A stretch of 64,000 nucleotides of DNA from contig NZ_CP016761.1 in assembly GCF_001642935.1 (NCBI RefSeq), positions 1,984,001 through 2,048,000 of the forward strand, given 5' to 3'. The position numbers and the translations under genes are program-made. Positions 42,711 through 51,898 of this stretch are shown here, piece by piece; positions within the stretch are counted from its first letter, which is position 1, and each line of letters begins with the position of its first letter. Under the pieces are notes generated by a model that saw only the letters and a program-made list of their open reading frames with translations, was not told where the DNA came from and made no database searches. Source of the DNA: Fictibacillus arsenicus. GTDB lineage: Bacteria > Bacillota > Bacilli > Bacillales > Fictibacillaceae.

Positions 42711-45437
42711 ATGAAAAAGAATGATGTATTTAATGCCCGTTCTACTTTTGATGTCAACGGTAAGCAATATAGCTACTACCGTTTAGGAGCGTTAGAAGAA
42801 GCGGGAATTGGTAACGTATCAAAGTTGCCTTACTCTGTAAAAGTTTTATTGGAATCTGTACTTAGACAGTATGATGGAAAAGTAATTAACAAAGAGCATG
42901 TTGAAAACCTTGCGAAATGGGGTACAAGTGAACTCAAAGATATCGATGTTCCTTTTAAGCCATCTCGTGTTATCCTTCAAGACTTTACAGGAGTGCCGGC
43001 TGTAGTTGATTTAGCTTCACTTCGTAAAGCAATGAAAGATATGGGTGGAGATCCTTCACAAATCAATCCTGATATTCCAGTTGACCTTGTTGTTGACCAC
43101 TCTGTTCAGGTTGATAAAGCAGGAACTGAAGATTCGTTGGCATATAACATGAACCTAGAATTTGCTCGTAACGAAGAGCGTTATAAGCTATTAAGCTGGG
43201 CTCAATCAGCATTTGACAACTACCGTGCAGTTCCGCCGGCAACTGGTATCGTTCACCAAGTAAACTTAGAGTACTTGGCACCAGTTGTACTTACAAGTGA
43301 ATCAGAAGGGGATACAATTGCGTTTCCTGATTCATTAGTTGGTACTGATTCACATACTACAATGATCAATGGTTTAGGTGTACTCGGTTGGGGTGTAGGC
43401 GGAATTGAAGCAGAAGCTGGAATGTTAGGACAGCCTTCGTATTTCCCTGTGCCTGAAGTTATCGGTGTTAAACTTACTGGCTCACTTCCAAACGGAACAA
43501 CTGCAACTGACCTTGCATTAAAAGTAACGCAAGTTCTGCGTGAAAAGAAGGTTGTAGGGAAGTTTGTAGAATTCTTCGGACCTGGTCTTGCGGAAATGCC
43601 GCTTGCTGACCGTGCAACAGTATCGAACATGGCGCCTGAATATGGGGCTACTTGCGGATTCTTCCCAGTTGATGAAGAAGCGCTGAACTACATGAGACTG
43701 ACTGGCAGAACGGAAGAACAAATTCAGCTAGTTGAAGCATACTGCAAAGAAAACGGATTATTCTACACTGCAGGCGATGCTGATCCTGAATTTACAGATA
43801 TTGTTGAAATCGACCTTTCAGAGATCGAACCAAACCTTTCTGGACCAAAACGTCCTCAAGATCTAATTCCTTTATCTCAAATGAAAGACAGCTTTAATAA
43901 AGCTCTAGTAGCTCCGCAAGGAAATGCTGGCTTCGGTTTAACTGCTGATGAGATCAATAGGGAAGTTACAGTTAAGCATCCAGGAAATGAAACTTCTACA
44001 ATGAAAACTGGTGCTGTAGCTATTGCTGCTATTACAAGCTGTACAAACACATCTAACCCGTATGTAATGCTTGGAGCAGGTCTAGTTGCTAAAAAAGCAG
44101 TTGAAAAAGGGTTGAAAGTACCTGGCTATGTAAAAACATCTTTAGCTCCAGGTTCTAAAGTTGTAACGCGGTATCTTGAAGAAGCTGGCTTGATGAACTA
44201 CATGAATCAATTAGGTTTTAACCTTGTAGGCTACGGCTGTACGACATGTATCGGTAACTCCGGTCCATTAGCACTTGAAGTCGAAAATGCGATTTCTAAA
44301 AATGACTTAACAGTTGCATCAGTTCTTTCAGGAAACAGAAACTTTGAAGGACGTATCCACCCGCTTGTAAAAGCTAACTATTTGGCTTCACCACCATTAG
44401 TTGTTGCTTATGCACTTGCAGGTACAGTGAACTTCAACCTGCAATCTGATTCTTTCGGAACAGATAAGGACGGCAACGAAGTTTACTTCAAAGATATCTG
44501 GCCAACTTCTGAAGAAATTAATGAAGCAATGAAAATGGCTGTTACACCCGAATTGTTTAAGAAAGAATATGAGCGTGTATTTGACGAGAACGAACGCTGG
44601 AATGAGTTGAAAACTTCAGCAGATCAGTTATACGCATTTGATACTTCTTCAACATATATTCAAAACCCGCCGTTCTTTGAAGAACTTTCAGCAGAGTTAA
44701 AAGAGATTCAGCCTCTTAAAGATCTAAAACTGATTGCTAAGTTTGGTGATTCAGTAACAACTGATCACATTTCTCCAGCAGGGGCAATTGGTAAAGATAC
44801 ACCAGCAGGAAGATATTTAATTAAAAATGGGGTAGAGCCTCGCGACTTTAACTCATATGGTTCTCGACGCGGAAACCATGAAGTAATGATGCGCGGAACG
44901 TTTGCAAACATTCGTATCCGCAATGCTGTTGCTCCTGGAACTGAAGGAGGCTGGACAACTTACTGGCCTACAAATGAAGTTATGAGCATTTATGATGCAG
45001 CAATGAAATATAAAGAAAACGGTACTGGCCTTATGGTTATCGCAGGTAAAGATTATGGTATGGGATCATCCCGTGACTGGGCTGCAAAAGGTACAACGCT
45101 TCTAGGTATTCAAACTGTTCTGGCTGAAAGCTTTGAACGTATTCACCGCAGTAACTTAGTGCTTATGGGTGTTCTTCCTCTTCAATTTAAAGATGGAGAA
45201 AGCGCTGAAACATTCGGCTTAACAGGCAAAGAGACATTTACTGTACAAGTTGATGAGACAGTTAAGCCTCGTGACCTTGTAAAAGTTACAGCTGTTTTTG
45301 AAGACGGAACTGAAAAATCGTTTGAAGTTGTTGCACGTTTCGATAGTGAAGTTGAGATCGAATACTACCGTCATGGCGGTATCCTTCCGATGGTACTTCG
45401 TAATAAGCTTGCACATTCTTCACAAAAACAAAATTAA
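42711..45437 (+). CDS. acnA (citB): Aconitate hydratase (aconitase A)
   Basis: 908 residues, standard. It interconverts citrate and isocitrate in the TCA cycle and, without its iron-sulfur cluster, binds RNA as a regulator. The three cluster cysteines are in [11 protein letters not shown] (about residue 443) and [13 protein letters not shown] (about 508-520). [21 protein letters not shown] and the C-terminal [12 protein letters not shown] domain are normal. ATG 42711 has AGGGAGAGAGTGGAGC before it. Citrate control via CcpC is suggested by the operator upstream. An FbpB-type gene lies immediately downstream in the other direction. Confidence 0.98.
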   Translation: MKKNDVFNARSTFDVNGKQYSYYRLGALEEAGIGNVSKLPYSVKVLLESVLRQYDGKVINKEHVENLAKWGTSELKDIDVPFKPSRVILQDFTGVPAVVDLASLRKAMKDMGGDPSQINPDIPVDLVVDHSVQVDKAGTEDSLAYNMNLEFARNEERYKLLSWAQSAFDNYRAVPPATGIVHQVNLEYLAPVVLTSESEGDTIAFPDSLVGTDSHTTMINGLGVLGWGVGGIEAEAGMLGQPSYFPVPEVIGVKLTGSLPNGTTATDLALKVTQVLREKKVVGKFVEFFGPGLAEMPLADRATVSNMAPEYGATCGFFPVDEEALNYMRLTGRTEEQIQLVEAYCKENGLFYTAGDADPEFTDIVEIDLSEIEPNLSGPKRPQDLIPLSQMKDSFNKALVAPQGNAGFGLTADEINREVTVKHPGNETSTMKTGAVAIAAITSCTNTSNPYVMLGAGLVAKKAVEKGLKVPGYVKTSLAPGSKVVTRYLEEAGLMNYMNQLGFNLVGYGCTTCIGNSGPLALEVENAISKNDLTVASVLSGNRNFEGRIHPLVKANYLASPPLVVAYALAGTVNFNLQSDSFGTDKDGNEVYFKDIWPTSEEINEAMKMAVTPELFKKEYERVFDENERWNELKTSADQLYAFDTSSTYIQNPPFFEELSAELKEIQPLKDLKLIAKFGDSVTTDHISPAGAIGKDTPAGRYLIKNGVEPRDFNSYGSRRGNHEVMMRGTFANIRIRNAVAPGTEGGWTTYWPTNEVMSIYDAAMKYKENGTGLMVIAGKDYGMGSSRDWAAKGTTLLGIQTVLAESFERIHRSNLVLMGVLPLQFKDGESAETFGLTGKETFTVQVDETVKPRDLVKVTAVFEDGTEKSFEVVARFDSEVEIEYYRHGGILPMVLRNKLAHSSQKQN

Positions 45438-45441
45438 TCAT

Positions 45442-45480
45442 AAAAAAATCCTTTGCCATGATTGGCAAGGGATTTTTTTT
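45442..45480. terminator. Bidirectional terminator after acnA
   Basis: AAAATCCTTTGCCA pairs with TGGCAAGGGATTTT around TGAT, with A and T runs on both sides; it serves acnA and the convergent small gene. Confidence 0.9.
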
Positions 45481-45608
45481 CAGCCATTTCTTGTATGCTT
45501 TTCATCCAGCTTTTTTTCAAGCTGTTCAAGATAAGATTCATCTTTTAACAGCTGGCGTTTATTTTCATTAACAAGTTCACGAAAACTCATCTTTCTGTTC
45601 TTTCTCAT
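45480..45608 (-). CDS. FbpB-family small basic protein
   Basis: 42 residues: MRKNRKMSFRELVNENKRQL, then LKDESYLEQLEKKLDEKHTR. It matches the FbpB/YdbN family of small basic proteins (MRxxxxxSxxxLVxxNKxxLLxD). In B. subtilis FbpB works with the small RNA FsrA to lower iron-rich enzymes when iron is scarce, aconitase among them. Its place next to acnA is therefore telling, but no Fur box is evident by eye. AGAGGTGTCATT precedes the ATG. Confidence 0.78.
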   Translation of the reverse strand: MRKNRKMSFRELVNENKRQLLKDESYLEQLEKKLDEKHTRNG

Positions 45609-46031
45609 AATGACACCTCTAAATATTCAGATATTACCAATATTGCCTAATTAATTTCAAAATAATCAAATTGTACAAAAATAATACTTATGATTTTTGT
45701 GATTTTTCTTTTAAAAATTAAGAAATGTGATAAATAAGAGAAAACTGTTTTTTACATATGTACAAATTCTTGTTTTGTCCATTTGAAATAACAGAGAGGT
45801 GACAGAAAAAATTAATCTCTCGGCTAAACGAAATAATCCCACGTTTATTCAATTAATCCCACCATATAGCTTACTAATCCCACGTTAATTTGAAATTAAC
45901 CACGAGTCGACACCTGGCGACAAAATCTCAATCACTTTTTATCATCATCCACAAATTATGAATTGTTCCACCATGCATAGAGCCATTTGTTTAAAGGAAA
46001 AGTAATAAGAAGGCGAAAGGGGGTAAGACCT
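45609..46031. other. Spacer with helically phased direct repeats
   Basis: 423 bases with no supported gene. It holds the three TAATCCCAC repeats at 45834-45883 and, at about 46015-46023, the AAAGGGGG ribosome site of sspN. The rest is AT-rich. Confidence 0.6.
45834..45883. repeat. Three TAATCCCAC direct repeats, 20-21 bases apart
   Basis: TAATCCCAC occurs at 45834-45842, 45854-45862 and 45875-45883, with starts 20 and 21 bases apart. That is about two helical turns, as for a protein that binds one face of DNA. Confidence 0.7.
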
Positions 46032-46175
46032 TTGAGTAATCCAAAACGCTTTCCAGAAGATTTTGTTCCAAACCATATTGGCACACAGCCAAGAGAAAGC
46101 AATAGTAACAATGGAAAAAAGATGGCGAATAAGTCACATGATCATGCTGACTATGTTCCTCCAAAAGGCAAATAA
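46032..46175 (+). CDS. sspN: Small acid-soluble spore protein N
   Basis: 47 residues: MSNPKRFPEDFVPNHIGTQP and NGKKMANKSHDHADYVPPKG. FVPNHIGTQPR and the C-terminal P-x-x-K-G-x fit SspN. Forespore-specific. The start is TTG 46032, with AAAGGGGGTAAG before it; longer readings have no ribosome site. In B. subtilis it forms an operon with tlp; here one gene lies between. Confidence 0.88.
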   Translation: MSNPKRFPEDFVPNHIGTQPRESNSNNGKKMANKSHDHADYVPPKGK

Positions 46176-46280
46176 AATAAAAATGTAAATATTCCCTCCT
46201 CCTAATTTTCACATGGACTCCCATATATTAAAGATTTTGTCGAAAAAATGTATGTAGTGAAAGAATTAGGAGGGGTACGT

Positions 46281-46790
46281 TTGATTACGGCATCTGTCAA
46301 ACCATTACCTGTATCACATAATAAAGATGATCAGGATTATTTATACCGTCAGCTTGAAATTGAAATGCAAAGGTTAGGACATCTTGTTCCATTTCGTGAA
46401 GAATTGAACTGGGATAAAGAAGTTACTACGATGGAACTTGGAAATGTTGAAACGTTAGAGAAGCTAAAAAAAGCTGCTGCGAAAAATGATGGGGTATTTT
46501 TATTTTACGCAAAGCTTACAAAAGGAACGGTCTATCAGCACATCATCCTACATCCAAATACGGAAGGATTTTATTTGCCTTTCCGATTTGAAGAACCTTT
46601 TCAAATTACTGTAAAAAACAAAAAATATTGGATTGGTTCTTCTATAAGACTTGCCGAAGAGCTTGCCTGGCTTGAAATTACGATGAAAAATTCCGAAGAT
46701 GAAAGCGTTGTTGAGTATTGGAAGTATCTTACGGATCTTTGTAAAAGCAGTATTGAGAACATGAGTCCAATATTGCTGCAAAAAAATTAG
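46281..46790 (+). CDS. Conserved-looking protein of unknown function
   Basis: 169 residues, soluble, mixed alpha/beta. MITASVKPLPVSHNKDDQDY opens it and RLAEELAWLEITMKNSEDES is near the C-terminus. No family is recognised and no catalytic motif stands out. The TTG at 46281 follows AGGAGGGGTACG, a very good ribosome site, which decides the start. It lies between sspN and tlp, where B. subtilis has nothing that I remember, so a sporulation link is possible but unproven. Confidence 0.75.
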   Translation: MITASVKPLPVSHNKDDQDYLYRQLEIEMQRLGHLVPFREELNWDKEVTTMELGNVETLEKLKKAAAKNDGVFLFYAKLTKGTVYQHIILHPNTEGFYLPFRFEEPFQITVKNKKYWIGSSIRLAEELAWLEITMKNSEDESVVEYWKYLTDLCKSSIENMSPILLQKN

Positions 46791-46858
46791 AGAATAAGTT
46801 ATTTGGTTTATTGCAAACACTATGGTGAATTCACTTCAAATACAAAGGAGAATACATC

Positions 46859-47095
46859 ATGCAAAAACCAAACAAAGATGACCGCAGCAATAACGTTGAG
46901 CGCTTAGAGCAAATGGTCGAAAATACACAGCAAAACATTCAAGAAGCTAATGAAACAGCTGATAACACGAATTTAACTGCTAGCCAAAAAGAGCAGATTA
47001 AAGAAAAGAATCAGCATAGACAAGAGTCGATCGAACAGTTTCAGATTGAAATCCAGGAAGAAAAAGCCTACAGAGAAGGCAATGATCTTCAATAA
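46859..47095 (+). CDS. tlp: Small acid-soluble spore protein Tlp
   Basis: 78 residues: MQKPNKDDRSNNVERLEQMV, then ENTQQNIQEANETADNTNL and a charged helical end. KPDDRSDNVEKLQ-type opening and the QNTIENIEAAEE-type core are Tlp (thioredoxin-like protein) hallmarks. Expressed in the forespore. AAAGGAGAATACATC precedes the ATG. A terminator follows. Confidence 0.95.
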   Translation: MQKPNKDDRSNNVERLEQMVENTQQNIQEANETADNTNLTASQKEQIKEKNQHRQESIEQFQIEIQEEKAYREGNDLQ

Positions 47096-47097
47096 AT

Positions 47098-47129
47098 GGA
47101 AGACCGGCATAATGCTGGTCTTTTTTTGC
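47098..47129 (+). terminator. Intrinsic terminator after tlp
   Basis: AAGACCGGCAT pairs with GTGCTGGTCTT-like ATGCTGGTCTT around AA, followed by seven T. Confidence 0.88.
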
Positions 47130-47181
47130 TTTTTCTACTAAAGTGGAAAGAAAAAGAGCAAAAAGGGTGGATATAATACAA

Positions 47182-47604
47182 ATGAAGTTTATTGAAACAA
47201 TTGTTGATGTAAGATATGCAGAAACAGATCAGATGGGTGTCGTATACCATGCAAATTATTTAGTATGGTTTGAAATCGGAAGAACAAAACTCATCGAGTC
47301 TCTCGGATTTAAATATGCTGATATGGAAGCACAAGGTATCCTTTCTCCTGTAACTGACATTCAAGCATCATATAAAAAACCGTTAACGTATGGTCAGCAG
47401 GCGATTATCAAAACTGCGATAAAAGAATATTCAGGTATTAAAGTAGTATATGCTTATGAGATTTATAACGAAAATCATGAGTTGTGTGTAACGGGAATTT
47501 CTACGCATGTTTGTGTAAAAAAGGAAAACTTCCGTCCGATCTCTATAAAGAAATACTTTCCTGAATGGCATAACGCATATGTAAATGCGAGCAGTGGATC
47601 ATAA
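47182..47604 (+). CDS. yneP: Acyl-CoA thioesterase YneP (4HBT family)
   Basis: 140 residues, hot-dog fold. VRYAETDQMGVVYHANYLVWFE (about residues 9-30) contains the catalytic Asp and the HANY motif of the 4-hydroxybenzoyl-CoA thioesterase group. It hydrolyses an acyl-CoA; the substrate is unknown. ATG 47182 is chosen by homology length; GGGTGG is 13 bases before it, slightly far. It overlaps yneQ by one base. Position after tlp matches B. subtilis. Confidence 0.92.
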   Translation: MKFIETIVDVRYAETDQMGVVYHANYLVWFEIGRTKLIESLGFKYADMEAQGILSPVTDIQASYKKPLTYGQQAIIKTAIKEYSGIKVVYAYEIYNENHELCVTGISTHVCVKKENFRPISIKKYFPEWHNAYVNASSGS

Positions 47605-47900
47605 TGGCATTTGGAATAAACAGATCTCAGCTTAAGAAATGGAAATCGGAAGTGGAAGCAGGTCAAATTGCTTTTATTACACACTTTTGGCTTGATCCGC
47701 GTTTTCCGCATGAAAAGAGTGTAACAAAGGTTGGCTGCAAGGATTTGCAGAAATTAATAAAGTGGGGAAGTAAATATGGATTAGAAACAGAGTGGATTCA
47801 TGAAAGAGATGCTTATCCCCATTTTGATCTGATCGGGGATAAGCAAAGAACTATAATGGAACAGGAAGGCCGTATGAATGAGCTTCAAAAGTTTTTATAA
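47604..47900 (+). CDS. yneQ: YneQ-like protein
   Basis: 98 residues, soluble. FITHFWLDPRFPHEKSVTKVGC and HERDAYPHFDLIGDKQ match the YneQ family of Bacillus, whose function is unknown. Its start overlaps the yneP stop by one base (TAATG), so the two are coupled. Convergent with the yneR-like gene, only 4 bases away. Confidence 0.9.
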   Translation: MAFGINRSQLKKWKSEVEAGQIAFITHFWLDPRFPHEKSVTKVGCKDLQKLIKWGSKYGLETEWIHERDAYPHFDLIGDKQRTIMEQEGRMNELQKFL

Positions 47901-47904
47901 CTGC

Positions 47905-48198
47905 CTATTTATTTTCGTTATGAAAATCAAATTTAATTTCATCGTTTTTAACTGAAACAGTTAAATCCTTTTGGTCAAAGAACCATTCATCTTCTTCTTC
48001 AATAAAAAATTCATGATTTTGTATGTCTAATACAGCTGCTGGATGCTTTGGTGTATCTTTATTAATTCCAAGAGAAAATCCATCTTGAACCGTGCTGCAG
48101 CCTCCCAAGCGGACAAAAAAACGAATTTTTTTACCTTCTACTGCTTGAAAGTCTTTAATGATATATCCTGCTGTTTCTTCGCTCATGTGAATTTTCAA
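47905..48198 (-). CDS. yneR: HesB-like protein YneR
   Basis: 97 residues. MKIHMSEETAGYIIKDF, then IRFFVRLGGCSTVQDGFSLGI and HEFFIEEEDEWFF. Unlike the paralog at 20704, one Cys remains in the GGCS turn; the two C-terminal Cys of A-type iron-sulfur carriers are missing. The start is TTG 48198, preceded by AAGGAGTGTTCTCAT. Function unknown. Gene order yneP-yneQ-yneR is as in B. subtilis. Confidence 0.85.
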   Translation of the reverse strand: MKIHMSEETAGYIIKDFQAVEGKKIRFFVRLGGCSTVQDGFSLGINKDTPKHPAAVLDIQNHEFFIEEEDEWFFDQKDLTVSVKNDEIKFDFHNENK

Positions 48199-48356
48199 AT
48201 GAGAACACTCCTTATGTCTGCGCAAAATTTAATTGGTGCTATTGTGACATATGCACATTTAATAAACAATAAAAATGCCTTTTCATCTATGTTAAAATGG
48301 TTATAATAAGTTATAGCTTTTAATTGACAGGATCTAACATATAAAGGGGAAATTAA

Positions 48357-49214
48357 ATGAAACAACGAGTTGCAAGGTTAGTTTTAACCTTATTGCCGCA
48401 AAATAAAATTTCATCAATCGTCGGTAAAGCCGGACGTTCGAAACTTAGCAAACGATATGTGAAACGTTATGCTAAACATTATAAAATTAACCTATCTGAA
48501 ATAGAGAAGCCAATTCATGAATATGCCCATCTTACTGAGTTCTTCTCAAGAAAACTTAAACAGGACGCACGGCCGATTTGTGGTGAAGAATCAGAGGCGA
48601 TTTCACCTGTAGATGGACTTATCACACAAATGGGACGTATTGAAAAGGGGACGATTATCCAAGCCAAAGGAATATCATACCCTGTACAAAAACTCCTTGC
48701 GGATGAAGACAATGCAGACTTCGAAAGCGGTCACTTTATAACCATATATTTAAGTCCGAAAGATTATCATCGAATCCACATGCCAGTTAAAGGAGAAGTT
48801 TATAGTTCTACGTACATTCCGGGACGTCTTTTCCCAGTTAATGATATTGGTGTTAATCATGTTAAGGGACTATTTACTAAAAATGAACGTGTCGTAACAT
48901 TTGCTGATACAGACTATGGCAAGCTCGCAATCGTAAAAGTGGGAGCATTTATTGTTGGAAGTGTAAAGGTTAAATATGATGAAAAAGTTCGTAAATGGAA
49001 GAAAATCATGAAAACGAACGTTGCTCCTGTAACGTATGAAAAAGGAGATGAAGTAGGTCACTTTGAGTTTGGGTCTACAGTCATCTTATTGTTTGAAGAT
49101 AAGGATTTTTCATTTGATAAATCCCTTGCAGTCGGAAAGTCTGTGCGCATGGGAGAAATTATTGGAAAGCATCCAGCATCATCAAAACAGAAAGAGTATA
49201 CGGCATCTAATTGA
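48357..49214 (+). CDS. psd: Phosphatidylserine decarboxylase proenzyme
   Basis: 285 residues. It makes phosphatidylethanolamine from phosphatidylserine at the membrane. SPVDGLITQMG, HLPVKGEVYSS-like HMPVKGEV and the self-cleavage motif FEFGSTVILLFE (usually LGST; here FGST, Ser near 236) are present; the Ser becomes the pyruvoyl group. Slightly longer than the B. subtilis enzyme (263). AAAGGGGAAATTAA precedes the ATG. A terminator follows about 95 bases later. Confidence 0.93.
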   Translation: MKQRVARLVLTLLPQNKISSIVGKAGRSKLSKRYVKRYAKHYKINLSEIEKPIHEYAHLTEFFSRKLKQDARPICGEESEAISPVDGLITQMGRIEKGTIIQAKGISYPVQKLLADEDNADFESGHFITIYLSPKDYHRIHMPVKGEVYSSTYIPGRLFPVNDIGVNHVKGLFTKNERVVTFADTDYGKLAIVKVGAFIVGSVKVKYDEKVRKWKKIMKTNVAPVTYEKGDEVGHFEFGSTVILLFEDKDFSFDKSLAVGKSVRMGEIIGKHPASSKQKEYTASN

Positions 49215-49306
49215 CGAGAAGCAATTGATTGCTGGTACAGTATGGTCATTTTATGTGAGACGTGCGAACTCTCGCATCCACCGCTCTAATCAACTAGCCA
49301 AAAATA

Positions 49307-49338
49307 TATCCGGCAGACATTTGTTTGCCGGATTTTTA
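49307..49338 (+). terminator. Intrinsic terminator after psd
   Basis: ATCCGGCA pairs with TGCCGGAT around GACATTTGTT, followed by TTTTAC. Confidence 0.88.
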
Positions 49339-49362
49339 CTTTGAGTAAGAAAGGAGTATTCC

Positions 49363-49989
49363 ATGCTCAGAATAAAAGAATTTTTTGAAAAAGCAAAAGC
49401 CAGTTACAGTGTGCCTGATATTGCACGTGATTCCAAAATGATCTTTATCTTGGAATCTCCTCATAAAGAAGAACTTAAGGCAGGAGTACCTCTTGCCGGG
49501 CTTTCGGGAAGATCAATGGCAAGGGAACTTTTTTTGCAAGAAGATATACTTCCTATGGGAAAATACTTAAAACAGATTACTGAAAATAATAAACAGACTT
49601 TTTACGGAATTGTCAACGTTTGTCCTTTTCCTCTGCAGCAATCGGCTTATCCTGAAAAACAATTTATTCAAAAATTCAAAGGCGAATTGGAAATTGCAGA
49701 AGCTATCCGTAAAAGCACAGCAAATCAATTTAAAGATGAAAATAAGGCACTGTTCAATAAACTGCTAATACATGATTTTCAAGATCGATTGAAAAGAACA
49801 ATGGAAGATGATTCGATTATCGTGCCATGCGGAAAATTCGCGGAAAAGTATGTAAATCAATTAGCAATGAGGGACAAGCTGAATATAATAAAAGGAGTGC
49901 CGCATCCTTCTTATAATTCATGGTCAAGAGAACGGTATAGAGATGTTATCCAAATTGTCAGAGATCAAGATAAAAAACGAACCTCCTAA
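49363..49989 (+). CDS. Possible uracil-DNA-glycosylase-superfamily protein
   Basis: 208 residues, soluble. FILESPHKEELKAGVPLAGLSG (about residues 29-50) looks like motif A plus the GR-x-G turn of the UDG superfamily, and KGVPHPSYNSWSRERY (about residue 177) like motif B (HPS). VPCGKFAEKYV before it fits the fourth beta strand. Real UDG activity needs a catalytic Asp or Asn in motif A, which I cannot assign; SPHKEE is unusual. Start ATG 49363 follows AAAGGAGTATTCC. It is convergent with the nhaC-like gene and shares its terminator. Confidence 0.55.
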   Translation: MLRIKEFFEKAKASYSVPDIARDSKMIFILESPHKEELKAGVPLAGLSGRSMARELFLQEDILPMGKYLKQITENNKQTFYGIVNVCPFPLQQSAYPEKQFIQKFKGELEIAEAIRKSTANQFKDENKALFNKLLIHDFQDRLKRTMEDDSIIVPCGKFAEKYVNQLAMRDKLNIIKGVPHPSYNSWSRERYRDVIQIVRDQDKKRTS

Positions 49990-50000
49990 ATCAGGAGGTT
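49980..50000. terminator. Hairpin shared by convergent genes
   Basis: AACCTCC pairs with GGAGGTT around TAAATCA. It overlaps the 3' ends of both neighbours. Confidence 0.65.
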
Positions 50001-51409
50001 CAAAAGAAAAAGACCGTAACTCCATATAGTACTGCTGTAATACCAGCAGCAATAAGTGCGGGTTTCAGTTTGTAACGTGCATATTTAATTACTGATAAAT
50101 TTAAAATCCGCGCGATCGTGTTCGTATCGTCGCTTAGCGGGGAAGCAAAAGCTCCAAAAGTACCACTCGCAAAAACAGCTCCAATCACTAGTGGCAGTGA
50201 TACGCCCGCAACTCCTGCCATTGAAACCCCAAGAGGCATTAAAATCCCCCAAGTACCCCAAGCAGAACCGATAAAATAGGATACTGCACAGCCGAATAAG
50301 AACAATAAAGGTACAATTACTGAAGCTGGTATCCATCCTGCGTATTTTGAAACGAAAGCAGAAAAACCGAGCTCTTCAGTTACAGAGGAAAGTCCCCAGA
50401 CTACAGCCAGCAAAACAATGACGCTCATAAGCTCATTGCCTCCGAATATAAAACCATTCAATAGATCGCCTGTCTTCATGCGCTGGATTCTTAAAAAGAG
50501 GAACGTAAAGATCGAGGTGAACAGAAGAGCAATCAGCATAGCATCCATAACATCTGCTGAAATGAATGCTTTTAAGAATCCTCCAGATTTTTTATAGCCA
50601 TCCCACCATGTCAGGAGAAGAGTGAGAGAAACGACTAAGATCAAAGGGATTATTAAATTCCAAGGTTTGTTAGGCAGCTCTTTTCCTACGGCAGGATCAC
50701 AATTATGCCAATCATCATCTTCTTTTTCTCCTACATTATCCGGATCGCTTTCTTCCGTTGATTTTGAATGGTGAAAGAAACTTAAATAAACACCAACGAT
50801 GATCATTACGAAAGAAAAGAAGTTATATGGAATGCTTTGGAGAAATAACGAATATGGATCTCCGCTTAGATTCTCATTTTTAAGTGAGATATCTACGATA
50901 GATGTCATATAGCCTACGAAAGCTGTAGCGATGGGTATTAAAACGATGATCGGCGTGGCTGTTGTTTCAATAACAAAGCCGAGTTCTTGAGTTGACATTT
51001 TCACCTTCTTTAACAACGCTCTCATTATCGGAGCGATCGTTACAAAACGGAAACTAGGTGCAGCAAAAGTCCCTATTGTTGAAGCATAAGTTAAAAAAAG
51101 AGCACCTTTTTTAGTTTGAATTCTGCTGGATGCTTCTTCAACAAAACCCCTGATGCCGCCGGAAAGCTTTATCATCGAGATCAATCCTGAAAAAGCATAC
51201 AAAAAAACTAAAATTTTAATATTCTTAGGGTCAATCAGTCCTTTTACAAGAAACTGCACCATTTTCTCAAGTCCTCCTACAAAGGTAGGTTTAAGGAGAT
51301 AAGAACCTGTTAAAAGTCCCGCAATTAAACCTGGCAGCACTTGTTTTGTTTTTATTGCGATCGGTATTACAACTAAAAACGGTATGACTGAAACCCAGCT
51401 ACTGCTCAT
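50000..51409 (-). CDS. NhaC-family Na+/H+ antiporter-like transporter
   Basis: 469 residues with about 11-12 membrane segments. TYASTIGTFAAPSFRFVTIAP, SAWGTWGILMPLG and FASGTFGAFASPLSDDTNTIA (about residue 425) are typical of the NhaC family, where the SPLSDDT-type stretch is highly conserved. It may exchange Na+ or an organic acid for H+; some NhaC relatives are malate or tyrosine transporters. ATG 51409 is chosen because AGAAGGGTTTTT precedes it; upstream in-frame Met codons lack ribosome sites. Monocistronic, convergent with the UDG-like gene. Confidence 0.85.
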   Translation of the reverse strand: MSSSWVSVIPFLVVIPIAIKTKQVLPGLIAGLLTGSYLLKPTFVGGLEKMVQFLVKGLIDPKNIKILVFLYAFSGLISMIKLSGGIRGFVEEASSRIQTKKGALFLTYASTIGTFAAPSFRFVTIAPIMRALLKKVKMSTQELGFVIETTATPIIVLIPIATAFVGYMTSIVDISLKNENLSGDPYSLFLQSIPYNFFSFVMIIVGVYLSFFHHSKSTEESDPDNVGEKEDDDWHNCDPAVGKELPNKPWNLIIPLILVVSLTLLLTWWDGYKKSGGFLKAFISADVMDAMLIALLFTSIFTFLFLRIQRMKTGDLLNGFIFGGNELMSVIVLLAVVWGLSSVTEELGFSAFVSKYAGWIPASVIVPLLFLFGCAVSYFIGSAWGTWGILMPLGVSMAGVAGVSLPLVIGAVFASGTFGAFASPLSDDTNTIARILNLSVIKYARYKLKPALIAAGITAVLYGVTVFFF

Positions 51410-51898
51410 AAAAACCCTTCTTTCACACGAAGTCATAAGATTAGCGTGTGATGGTTTCAAAAAATTATTCTGCTTATACAATAAACAATTATTTTGAGGG
51501 GCTTTTTTCATGTTTCAACAAGTGCGTCATTGGTTAAAATAGTATCGTTATTACTTAAACACAAGCAATTTAAATACTTTTCACTAAAATAATTAAATGC
51601 TTCTTATGATGGAAAGAGTTGCATTTATTATAGTTACGTGATAAGTTTAACAACGGAATATATATGGACGGAACAAGTTTGAATTACGGATAGCCTTGTA
51701 ACTATTAACTTTTAATTTCTACGCATATTCACATGGCTAAGCATTTCCAGTCAATTAAACCAGCGGAAATGCTATTTTATGTGCAAATCATGATGTATTT
51801 TGAAAACAATTTGGCTGACACCTTAAAAAGATTAATCACATGTCAGGTCCACGAGGTTATCGTATAAACCTTTTTCGTCAAGAAAAGGAGATAGAACA
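51410..51898. other. Intergenic region between nhaC-like gene and cshA
   Basis: 489 bases without a gene. A perfect hairpin AGCATTTCC/GGAAATGCT with a 16-base loop and a TTTTAT tail lies at 51739-51772, and AAAAGGAG before cshA at 51886-51893. The hairpin sits where a long cshA leader would be and could attenuate it or end a short RNA. Confidence 0.5.

Noticed and set aside
45834..45883. The TAATCCCAC repeats as a CRISPR array
   Set aside because: Units are only 9 bases, spacers about 11, and no cas genes are near.
49216..49306. Short open frames after psd
   Set aside because: They are shadows or have no ribosome site; the region is the psd 3' untranslated part leading to its terminator.
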